Positions 29,176-39,470 of a DNA stretch of 64,000 nucleotides are shown here, in pieces. The notes below the pieces were generated by a model that did no database searches, was not told the origin of the DNA, and saw nothing but the letters and a program-made list of their open reading frames with translations. How positions within the stretch are numbered: the first letter of the stretch is position 1; every line of letters begins with the position of its first letter. The DNA is taken from contig JAFKAC010000095.1 in assembly GCA_025766275.1 (NCBI GenBank), positions 159,825 through 223,824 of the forward strand, in the 5' to 3' direction. Both the position numbers and the translations under genes were made by a program. The DNA is from Lactarius indigo (lineage: Eukaryota; Basidiomycota; Agaricomycetes; Russulales; Russulaceae).

Positions 29176-32011
29176 ATGACCATCAGTTCTGCTCAAAACA
29201 CAGCCATCGAGGACGTCATTGACGCTCTCAAGAATGCTACAAGTTCTAAGAAAAAGCGCGGCCTTTCAGAGTTGTTCTTAGAGTTGGTAGACAAAGATAC
29301 GTGGGCTAATTACTACGAGGTAAGGAGCTTGTGCGCATATACGAGTGTCATGCCTATCTGACTGGCCGCCACTCCGTCCTAACAGGTCATTCCCCAGCCT
29401 AGGTGCTGTGAACGGCGTCTTACGCAGTCTTCAAGGCCGGCTCCTACAAGGAACCACTAGAAGCGTTCGAAGACTTGAGCTTGGTGTTCCTCAACGCGCG
29501 CTCTATTACAATGAACCGACCAGCCAAATATACAAAGACGCGGAAACACTCAAGGCGCGTAGGGATTTTCCGTACTTTCTTTGACTTTTTGATCATGTTT
29601 CTCTTCCAGACCACGCTCGAGCATGAGTGGAAACTTCGCACCGTCTTACCTGTCTCCACGCGCACTTCTCCTCCTCCAACTTCTGCCCAGAAAGTGCATG
29701 GGCAGCTTGCAAACCAGCAACTAAAAACCGGAACTCAGGTCGCTCCTCCCCCTCCCGTCGCTTTGGCAGTACCAGTCAAATCCGCGGGACATCAAGCTCC
29801 AACACAGAACGGTACGCCATCAGTACCCGCTGTCAACTCGCCCCCTCCGCCGCAAGCTTCCACATCGAATCAACCGAGTTCCCCTCCGCGCATGTCATCA
29901 CCGGATATGGACATAGATGTTGGGGGAACGCCAGAACCCGAGAGCATAGGTGTCGACGACATGGCTCGGGATGGCGAGAGCGACCTCGTAGTTCAACAGC
30001 TGGAGCGTGGTCTGCCACGATGGGAAGGCCTCGGCGACGCTGGTTGGATGAAAGAGAAAGAGGGGTCAGAAGATCGCTGGCTGGAGCTCGTCCTCGCTAT
30101 CAAAGGGCACAAAGACACCGTGTGCGTTTTTTCCCTCCTTCCTCGGCGGACGCACACACTTAGTGCGCCACTAGCGGTAATCGCTACGCGACAGCGATTG
30201 AGGCCATGCCAGAAGAAACCAACATCCCCTATTTGTCTTTCAACGTACGTGACATCCACCGGTCCTCCCGGCGCGGCGTTTATGCCTGACGGATCTCGAC
30301 CAGTTCCCCCTTTCGTTAAAACTTGTTGAGGTAGGCTCCCCTCGATCCCCTAACTTTTTCTCTACTCACTCCGGCAAAGAGCCGTGCCCGCGCCAAAACT
30401 TACTCATCAAACAAGGCTTTTGATAAGGAGGTTGCCCAGCTATTTGAGAAAGCACGCAGGTGGCACGAACCCGGAAGCGACGCGTATGGACACGTCTTGC
30501 TACTTCAAGTACAGTTTCGCTAGTTATTCTTCGCTGTATTCATGCCTACCTTCACCTCTAGCGCCTGTACCAGGCTCTCACGTCACCCTCCCCACCCCCC
30601 GGACCTCCTTATGTCTCTTCCACCAATTTTGCCTCGCTCCGTGCGGGCCCTGGATCTGCACGCCCTTTGCACACATCTTCTGATTCCGAAAAGCTCCCTG
30701 CGGTCACCACGTTTAGGGTGTCTTCGAAGGACCGGACGTTTGTCGACGAGGTGACATATCGTGGATGGAGTGTCAAGCTTGCAGACTGGCTGCATTTAAG
30801 TAACCCAGATGACCCCTCAAAGCCGATAATCGCTCAAGTGTTCAAGTGCTACGTGTCTGAGGAGTTGTGAGTGGATTTCAATTTAGGGCGTCTATCGGAG
30901 ATGAGAGCACGTCCGCAATAGGGCACGGAAGGGCCAGCTGGGAGTTACTGCATGTTGGTACTATCGACCCGAGCAGACATTTCATCCGGCACAACGACAA
31001 TTCTGGGAGAATGAAGTTTTCAAGACAAGTAAGCAGTATTCGTTTTCTTTTCGAAACCTGCGACAATACGCTGCATACACAGGTCATTTTGCGGACCATC
31101 CTGTAGAGGACATCATCGAAGGGATTGCTTGCCAATTCACCGCGCGCCACATTCGTGGGCGTCCGCGGCCACCGTCTTGGTACCTTGGGTGGCCCCTATA
31201 TGTCTGCGACTCACGGTACAATGATCGGGAGCGCATTTTCGTCAAGATCAAGAACTGGAACTCATGTGTGCCAGAGGAAGTGCGCAAATCTGCGGACTTC
31301 ATGCCCATCTACCCGTTCGAGCGAATGGTCTTCCCACGTCGCTTCGGCAGCCCTTTTCTTAAGGGTTCACGTATACGGGGACCAGGGGGCATCGGTGAGA
31401 GTATCGATCGGGCCGAAGGGGAGCGGATTGAAGGTGGCGGAACGGGGAGGAAGCGCACTAGAAAGGCCGGTGCTCCAACCGACATTTCAGGTCCGAGCAA
31501 GGGATTATATGTCGGTGTGGGGCCAGCGAGTGTGCCGGGAGCCACGCCTCAAGCGGCCGTGTACCCTCCGCAACCCGCGAGTGTCCAGCTAAGGACAGAG
31601 GATAGGTCGATTGTCACAGCAGCGGGAGGCGCAGCGGTGTTAGGAAGCAATGCAAACATGGAGAAGCTGTCGGCGGAAACTGGTGCGTACCATGGTATTC
31701 TGTTTTACATCTTCCTTCAACTTTCATTGCAATCAGCGAGGCATTTTGACCGAGACCCGGAAACAAACGAGGTACTATGGTTCGCGGCACCTCCATTGAA
31801 CATTGCGCGGAAACCTGCGCCTCGGCACAGCCTGCAATATTTGCATTGGCTTGCAACGAAGCGCAAAGCGATAGAGGAAGATAGGAATGGGGCTGAGGGC
31901 ATGGATGTAGACACACATGAAGAACGCGTGAAGCGCACTCGTAGTTGGGCAGTGAACACGACAGCTACGGAGAGGGTAGATAGATTGTTGATGGAGGCGA
32001 GTCAAGACTGA
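29176..32011 (+). CDS. RSC1/2-like: RSC1/RSC2-like chromatin-remodelling subunit (two bromodomains + BAH)
   Basis: Bromodomain 1 (29176-29640) shows the Leu-Phe-Leu-Glu-Leu-Val-Asp start, Tyr-Tyr-Glu-Val-Ile-Pro-Gln-Pro-Arg and Tyr-Tyr-Asn-Glu-Pro-Thr-Ser-Gln-Ile. A Pro-rich linker follows. Bromodomain 2 (~30080-30560) has Ser-Ser-Asn-Lys-Ala-Phe-Asp-Lys-Glu and Leu-Phe-Glu-Lys-Ala-Arg-Arg-Trp. The BAH domain (~30720-31370) has Trp-Tyr-Tyr-Arg-Pro-Glu-Gln-Thr-Phe-His, His-Phe-Ala-Asp-His-Pro-Val-Glu-Asp-Ile-Ile and Cys-Asp-Ser-Arg-Tyr-Asn. This architecture is that of fungal RSC1/2, which anchor the RSC remodeller to acetylated nucleosomes. Bromodomain 1 needs three small frame corrections near 29401, 29426 and 29500. 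A GC...AG intron (29559-29610) is probable. The gene ends in a C-terminal motif region at TGA 32009-32011. Confidence 0.85.
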
Positions 32012-32197
32012 GACAGTTGTAGTCATCAGCGGTGATGGGACGTGCCTGGAGTGCCTCACGGCGTTATAGTAGCTTTGTAAATACTCGTCTTCACTTTTGA
32101 CCACTTCGCACGACTCAGCTCTGTCCTTGGTGTGCTATCAACCACCCTTCCTTCCCCCTTCCCCCCCCCCTCACCCTCCCACCCCGTTTCCCCTCTC

Positions 32198-35100
32198 ATG
32201 CTATCCGATTCTCTTGGTCAGTCCTGGTCCCCCTCACCCACCCAAACTTCCGCCCAGGACTTGGGAGAAGACGGTCAACAACCACAACCTCAGCAGGAAG
32301 ATCCGGGAAATGAGGCGATTGTATTCGAAATGAAATGGATGGTGACAGATGTCGGGGGCGAATGTGCGTTCCCAAGTTCCCTCTGCCTTTTCCCTGACCC
32401 TTATCGACCCTGACCCATCTCTAGTGGTGAGTGTTGCAAACTCTCTCTTTCTCCTACCAGATCAGACCGGGCTACATGGCTGTCAATACTTTCCAGGACG
32501 GCATCGAGAAGAACGGCATCTTCATAGACCCTAACCTCGACTCCGGTTCGGAGAGCACGGGAGGTATGCAGTCCCTTTGCGTGAAAACCACAGGCTTCAC
32601 ACATTTCCCCCTCCATGACCTATTAGAATGGGAAGATGAGTCCCCCTATCCCGAAGTACGAGCTGCCGTCTCCAACACGGATGACATGGAGATGCCCGTC
32701 GATACAATTCGCGCTTGGATGATCGGGCTCTTTTGGGCCATTGTCATTCCGGGTCTCAACCAATTTCTCTATTTTCGATACCCCAGTATCACCATTGGTT
32801 CGGTCCGTTGTACAGCTTCTGTGTGGATTCAAGTTCTAACGCGACCCACATAGCTTGTCGCTCAACTTCTCTCATTCCCGCTCGGGTGCGCGTGGGCCCG
32901 TTCAGTTCCCGGTGTTAGAATATTTGGAGTCCCCCTCAACCCTGGTCCCTTTTCGCTGAAGGAACACGTCCTTATCACTGTGATGGCGACCGTGGGCTCG
33001 TCAAGCGCTTATGCAGTACGTTTCCCCTCCGGTCACGTGGATCCGGTCGCTCCGGTAGCATTGTCTTACGATCACTCTTCTTGCTTATGGCAGACCGACA
33101 TTCTTGCTGTGCAAAGAAAATACTATCACCAAAATTGGTCATTCGGCTACCAGTGGCTACTCGTGATGTCCACTCAACTCATCGGCTTCTCTATGGGTGG
33201 CGCTATCAAGCGCTTCCTCGTGTCCCCGCCTTCCATGAGTCCGTGCACAATTGTCTTCCGATTATTCCCCTTTAACCGTTGTGCCTTTACCGACTAAGTT
33301 TGGCCTGCGAACCTTGTTACTTGTGCACTTTTCAATACCCTACATTCCCAAATTTATTCGGGTTTTCGCGACACGGGAATGAGTCGTGAGCGCTTTTTCC
33401 TCTTTGGTTTCCTTGCCTCCTGCATCTGGTGTATGTGCTCCTTGCCCCCTCTTGCATTCTTTCCTGCGAACTTCTTTAAAAGATATCTTCCCTGGATATT
33501 TATTCACTGCACTATCTACCTTCTCTTGGGTGAGTGTTTCGCCGCCCGCAATTCGTGTATCAATTTTATATACTTCTATGATCCAGGTGACATGGATCTG
33601 GCCACATAACAGTACGTTTCGATTTATAGTTCCTTCTCCCATTTTTGGATAATGACTCGGATTATTACAGTTGTATGTTCTTTTTCCCGTATCTTCGTAG
33701 GCGCGACTCACCACGTTCCATGTTTATCCAGGCTGTTAATCAGCTCTTTGGTTATAACTCGGGCCTAGGTAGGCAATACAGGCACTTCCACGCATGTCGT
33801 TCGTAATTTACTTTAACTCACAGGAATGTCTGTTCTCACTTTTGATTGGAACAATATCGCTTTCATTGGAAGTCCGTGAGTATTTCCGTTTACTTTCCGT
33901 CATCCCGATCGATTACTAATTCGTAATGGTGTCCATGAGACTTGCAACGCCGTGTACGTGATTTTCGCAAAAGCGCTACTTTGTGCTTTCCGAGAACTGA
34001 TAGCTTCGGGATCAGGGTGGGCAGAGGCCAATGTCATGATCGGCTTTGTCTTCTTCTTTTGTCAGTGTGTTATTGTATCTATTCTAGGGAAGTAGCATCT
34101 CTGACGAATTAACTTTTCTTACAGGGATATTAACGCCTATAACTTATGTGTGCATGTTGCGCCTTTATCATTTCTTGAGAAGCTGATTTTCCCCAAAGTA
34201 CACAAATACCTGGTATTCGAAGTTTACACCGTGCGGAACGTTCCATCTTTCTCCCTGATTTATATCACGAACCATACTCACCCAGGATGATGTCGCGCCA
34301 TATGTACGACAACACTGGGGCACAATACAACGTCTCCCGAATATTGTCTCCACAGGCAACGCTCGACGAAGAAGCATACAAAGGGTACAGCCCACTATTC
34401 TTATCGTATGCTTTTATCGGGTTATTCTATTTTCGGATGATGATGGGAAGTAGTGCTTCATTCGCCATATCTTATGGCACGTGCTTTGCGAGCATTACTG
34501 CGACGTTGGTGCATTCCATACTCTACTTCCGCAAGCAGATATGGCTCCAAGCAAGACGATCATTGAGTGAGCAGCCCGATGTCCACGCACGATTAATGGC
34601 ACGTTACCCCCAAGGTTCGTGAATCGGTCCATAAACGATCATTCCCTTGGCCTGACATTTTCCAGTCCCAGAGTGGTGGTATTTCAGCATCTTTGGTAAG
34701 TCAACAACATGTCCGGACCTATTCTATTCGCGTGATCTCATCCCTGGACATATAGTTATTGTGTTCGCGATGAGTGCAGTTACTATTGAGGTTTGGCCTA
34801 CCGAGATGCCGATATGGGGATTGGTCCTTGCGCTATCTGTTGCTGCGATCTATATCGTGCCGACGGGGATGATCCAGGCGATCACGAACCAACAGATCGG
34901 TCTCAACGTGCTCACTGAGCTTATTGCTGGATATGCCCTCCCCGGCAAGCCACTCGCCTTGATGATTTTTAAAACATACGGATATATCGTAAGTCACATC
35001 TGGGTAAAGCTTTCGACATGGCTAAACCCGGATGGTTTGATTTCGAGCATAGATGATGACACAAGCATTACAATTTACATCTGATATGAAACTGGGTCAT

Positions 35101-36289
35101 TACATGAAAGTTCCACCAAGGTCAATGTTCTGGTGCCAGATTATTGCTACAGTAGTCGCGGGCACTACACAGTTGGCCGTACAACAATGGTTGGTGGTAT
35201 TTTTCTCATCCGACCAAATAATCGTCATTCTAGTGACCCAACTTGGGTAGGATGTTTGCCGACATACCAGATTTCTGCGAGCAGCACCAGAATAGCCAGT
35301 AAGTTATCATTGCAGTGCACTCTAAGAATTGAGAATAATCGTTTCGTCACAGCTTTACGTGTGCTAACACAGAAGTCTTCTTCGTTGCCAGTGTAGTTTG
35401 GGGTAGGTTTCGTTATCGCTGTCGCCGCGCTTGACCAACGCTCCCTTTTTAGGGGTAATTGGCCCCAGACACCAGTTTTCCCCTGGACAAATATACCAGT
35501 GAGTGATGCGTGCCGTACTCCTCTTATTTTTACTGACAGCCGTGATAGTGGTACACTCTCAAGTCAGAGACCGACCACGCTCAGCGCTGACGAGTTGATT
35601 CCTTTCAGGTCTTACATATTCCTTCCTGTTGGGAGCCCTAGCACCACTGGTTGGATGGCTGATTAACAAGAGATGGCCGAAAAGCATCTTCAAATATGTT
35701 AAGTGAGTCGGGATACCTTCGGAGCGGCGACAACACCTAACAGTGCACATTCGTTCAGTATCCCTGTTGTGTTAGCAGGTACAGGTTGGATCCCACCGGC
35801 AACAGCGGTCAACTATATCCCCTGGGCACTTATCGGATTCATCTTCAACTACGTGATCCGAAAACGTCATTTTAATTGGTGGGCAAAATATAATTGTGAG
35901 TATCACCTCCGACTCCCTCTATCTACTCTTCCGATTATTAACGGCTCACATCTTTTTATAGATGTACTCTCTGCTGCGCTCGATTGCGGGACTGCGATCG
36001 GGACGTTGATTGTATTCTTCGCGTGAGATCAATCCACCCGTTTCCCTTGACTTCGTTGACAGGCATCTTTTTTTTCCCAGCCTGCAATATCCACGGCGTG
36101 GGACCATAGGGAAAAATACGATTGAGAGCTGGTGGGGAAATACTGTGTACATGAGGACAGCAGATCAACAAGCATTGCCATTGCGACAAGTTGTTCCAGG
36201 AGAATTTTTTGGGTTAGTCGCTGTGTTTGTTCTTAAGCCTCCGTAGGACTGACAGTGATTACTACTTTTTCAGACCTAGATCGTGGTGA
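32198..36289 (+). CDS. OPT-family oligopeptide transporter
   Basis: About 17 exons join without a frame break. Landmarks are Ser-Pro-Tyr-Pro-Glu-Val-Arg-Ala-Ala-Val, Asn-Gln-Phe-Leu-Tyr-Phe-Arg-Tyr-Pro, the Asn-Pro-Gly-Pro-Phe motif, Thr-Pro-Trp-Trp-Ala-Glu-Ala-Asn-Val, Tyr-Asp-Asn-Thr-Gly-x-Gln-Tyr-Asn-Val, Glu-Ala-Tyr-Lys-Gly-Tyr-Ser-Pro and, near the end, Trp-Ile-Pro-Pro-Ala-Thr-Ala-Val-Asn-Tyr and Trp-Trp-Gly-Asn. These define the PT clade of OPT proteins, proton-coupled importers of small peptides or glutathione with 12-16 membrane helices. The start at 32198 is the least certain part; the conserved protein is secure from 32467. It includes a 14-nt mini-exon near 33940 and a 2-nt micro-exon (33672-33673). 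It ends Phe-Gly-Pro-Arg-Ser-Trp at TGA 36287-36289. Confidence 0.9.
33672..33673 (+). other. 2-nt micro-exon in the OPT gene
   Basis: TT lies between ...TATTACAG and GTATGT. The upstream intron is 33613-33671 (donor GTACGT) and the downstream one 33674-33732 (acceptor TTTATCCAG), each 59 nt. Including the two bases gives Pro-His-Asn-Ile-Ala-Val-Asn-Gln, matching the conserved OPT segment. Omitting them gives an immediate stop. Confidence 0.7.
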
Positions 36290-36456
36290 CGGGTATTATC
36301 ACTTAATCTGGGATCACTGTTGTTGTAATTTTATTAGTGTATTTCGTATACTCGGATTCTCTATAGATACCGCACACCACACACGCACACAATCTAATCT
36401 GGACATTATATCGGACACGTCAGATCCGCGTCGGTCCGTACATCGTTACCGTCTCG

Positions 36457-36971
36457 ATGTCTTCGAGTAATGAGACGCTCCCTTCATCTGCTTTTGAATC
36501 GCTCCTTCCAAATTATTGACTATCCTTCAAGTCACTCAACGCCCGGAAGGGACAACCAACGTACGAAATAAACAAGATCTGTTGCAGGCTGTAAGTCAAG
36601 GCGAATCCTCTTCTTGGAGGTGACGCTTCACCCGTCAATTGATTACCTCTTCAACAGATTCAAGCGTTCCGCGAAGCTATGAACCATGCACGTGAGGTCG
36701 CGGATGCACTTCCTGGTGGAGAATTGCTCATAGAGGAGCAAGATGAAATAATTGCCATGCTCGAGAGGTTGCGGGCAAAGAAACGGTACGAGCTGAAACT
36801 ACTCCAGTCGCCGAATCGGTTGAACAAAAAAAACATTCTTTGTGATCCAGATTACAATTGCAGGACTTTTCGGACAAGGTGATTGACACCAAGGGGCACA
36901 ACGTTCCCCAGTACAGCGTTAGCCAGAACCCACAGATGGAGGTAGACTCCAACGCGTCCACCCCCGCTTGA
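36457..36971 (+). CDS. MED9-like: Mediator subunit 9-like protein (Med9)
   Basis: Exon 1 (36457-36590) starts Met-Ser-Ser-Ser-Asn-Glu and has Phe-Glu-Ser-Leu-Leu-Pro. Exon 2 starts at 36658 and carries Pro-Gly-Gly-Glu-Leu-Leu-Ile-Glu-Glu-Gln-Asp-Glu-Ile-Ile-x-Met-Leu-Glu, a coiled-coil signature of Med9 in basidiomycetes as I recall it. Exon 3 starts at ~36852 and ends at TGA 36969-36971. The product is ~125 residues. Med9 sits in the Mediator middle module in the nucleus. A one-base gap is needed at the T-run near 36513-36517 to join the start to the rest. The gene lies ~170 bp downstream of the OPT stop on the same strand. Confidence 0.7.
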
Positions 36972-37287
36972 AATTCCCTACATGGCTTCGCTAGTTCGTC
37001 CTCGGGGAAGATTGTGTGAAGAGGGAAAGGTGTGCTTACCACTGTTGTCGGTTTTTTTTAATTCATCGTACGTATGGAGGATGTTTTTTGGTCCGCTGGT
37101 CCAATGTGCGATCGCTAACCAACTGGAATGCGTTTTTGACGTCGGACATGATCTCCTCACCAAACCACCGCTTCACGCTCCCATCTGTTCTACTTCTTCG
37201 CTTTCATCGGCCGGTCCGGTTCTATCAGGCAGCGCCTTGTTCTTTGCTTCACTTTGTTCACTCTTTTTTTGTGGTTTGAAATTGGTT

Positions 37288-38927
37288 ATGCTTTGTCGTC
37301 TTTTGGCTGGCTTCCTTCTCGTCACTTCTCGGCGACTCGCGGTGCTCGCACAGGCTTCCACCGTCGTCTGGAACAGTCCTACTCCTGGCGACAGATTCAG
37401 CTCGGGGAACACCATATCGGCAAATGGCAGACGCCCGAAAAGGTTGTCTCACCCTCTTTCGGGCTCTGTACCGCCGGCGAAAACCATTGCGGGGCCACGG
37501 TGTGGCCCGAGGTTAAAGAGAGCGCGGGATACTATTTGGTGTCCCTGTACGGATGAGTTCCACGTCTCAGATTGAGAAAAAGAGTCTTTAATCGCTGAAA
37601 ACCAAGTCATTTGGTAGAGCCGTTCCGGACGTGGACAAAGAGTCGGCTTATTACCTTCGGATGAAGGACGATTTTGGTCACACCTACTCTTCGCCGATAT
37701 TTACCCTCACATGTGAGCAGCCCCGCTTGTTCTTTTCCCGTTCTTTTCCCTTCATTCTCGATAAAGAAAAACAACAAAAAGCCGTGTTCTGACATACGAA
37801 CGCCCGCTTCTTTTCACCCTTAATAGCCTATCTCCAAAACGAGAATAACCCCGCAACAGTCCCGCCCGATGTTGTTGCCCAACCTCAATCTGGATCCGAC
37901 CAAGCCCCGATGTCCCCCGTCACAACGCCTGACACCGCCAACCCATTGAACCCTGCATCGGCAGATCCCGCGGCACCTTATGCCCCGAGTCCAAGTTCTG
38001 CCGCCGTACCGCACCCACTCGCGACTTGGGGCCCCTGGTCGCCGCAGCGCACAGCGCACCACCCGCTGCAGCCCTAGCTGTCCCCCTCTCGCTCGCGGGG
38101 GCGATTATCGTGCTCGCGGGGGGTCTCGCGCTGCACCACCGCCGGCGCCTCGTTGCTGAGAAGGAGCGTGCTCGCGAAAGCTCGCACGCAGTACCTCGCG
38201 ACTGCGCTCCACCGGCCTGGCTCTAAACCTGGGCTCCGGCAGCGGCGGTGGCGGCATATACAAGGGTGCGGATGACGTGGACGCAGAGGTGGACGTGGAA
38301 AAGGCGCTTTTTGCCCGCGGTGGCGCTTTGTTCCGAGGAAGGGGTGGAGGGTTTTTTCCCGATCATACCACAGACGCGTATTATCCTCGGGTAGCTGCTG
38401 GGGCAGCCCCCCTTTACCCTTATCATGGACCCGAGCCGCGTCAAAGGACGCGACATCTGGCCCTAGACCTGTTGCCAGCGCTCGGCTATCGACGGCCCCG
38501 TCCGCCTCCTCCGCCCTTATCGTCTTCCTCCGCCTCATCGTCACTCCGTCGTGGGTATTTCGGTGATGTCGACCGCAGCCGCAGCCGCGGATCCGGACCG
38601 AGAAATGGTGGTGGGTCGCTCTGGCGTTCGCTGTCGATCTCACGTCATCGTCGCAAGGTCGCACCGCCTTCGACTTTGACCTCTTCCCCGTCCATGACCG
38701 AGTCGGTGACGTCGGAGGTCCTTCCGTCGTACTTGCCCTCCCCGGATTTTGTCGACCAAGGAAACCGCGGTCACGGTACCGACTACTTTGAATTCGAAAA
38801 CGTGCCGCTTAGCCCACCTCTGCTGCATACGCGCGAGGCTTCGGAATCCGAGGATTCGCGCATGAAGGAGCTACGTGGGGTGTATGAGGCGGTTGCACGC
38901 GCTTTGGGGGGCACGCGTGTTGGCTAA
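37288..38927 (+). CDS. Kre9/Knh1-like membrane protein with signal peptide and long tail
   Basis: ATG 37288 opens a hydrophobic signal (Leu-Leu-Ala-Gly-Phe-Leu-Leu-Val). The extracellular domain is the Ser-Thr-rich GPI-anchored (Kre9/Knh1) fold: Trp-Asn-Ser-Pro-Thr-Pro-Gly-Asp, Pro-Ser-Phe-Gly-Leu-Cys, His-Cys-Gly-Ala-Thr-Val-Trp-Pro and Asp-Asp-Phe-Gly-His-Thr-Tyr-Ser-Ser-Pro. A Pro/Ser/Ala-rich linker leads to one membrane helix (Leu-Ala-Gly-Ala-Ile-Ile-Val-Leu-Ala-Gly-Gly-Leu) with a following His-His-Arg-Arg-Arg stop, then a ~250-residue cytoplasmic tail rich in Arg/Ser. The family acts in cell-wall glucan assembly; a tailed, single-pass form may sense the wall. At least three one-base frame changes (near 37410, 38030 and 38200) are needed. 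The frame ends at TAA 38925-38927. Confidence 0.7.
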
Positions 38928-39470
38928 CATTTGTCTTAAATATATTGATCGAACGTCATTGTTTATTCTTCTTGTCGACTTCTCAATGCCAAACATAGGC
39001 TATCTCCAAAAACTGCCAATTACATAGGTTGAAGAGAACAAAATGTAATACGACCACAAAATGTGGGGGGTTCTGATAGGTAGGTATAAACTAAAAGATG
39101 CATGTATCGCAGACGAAAGTAACGAGGGTACAGAGACAAGTACAGATAACAGCGAGTGTCGACCAAGTTTTACAACAGGTAATGAGGGTGTTTTGGAGGG
39201 TATCAGTGTCATGATTTTTAAAATAATAATGAAAACGAGCGTGGTGTCAGAAAACAAATAAAGCAGAAAAGAGAAAAGGTAATTAGGGTTTAACGATAGA
39301 CCCTTTGAAACAATGCGAACCATCCCGCGGGGTCGCGAAACCGTCGGGAAAGCACGTTTCTCCTACGCGCATGACGAGATCTCCTAGTGTTGTTGGGAGG
39401 ATAGTTACGAACACTAAGAGCGTTCTGCGCATCTCACTGCCGTGAACATAGTTTGGTTCGTTGAGAACCT
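38928..39470. other. Intergenic between convergent genes
   Basis: The region is AT-rich with TATA/AATAAA-like stretches around 38935-39260. A minus frame (39283-39540) may be an alternative end of the next gene. Confidence 0.4.
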
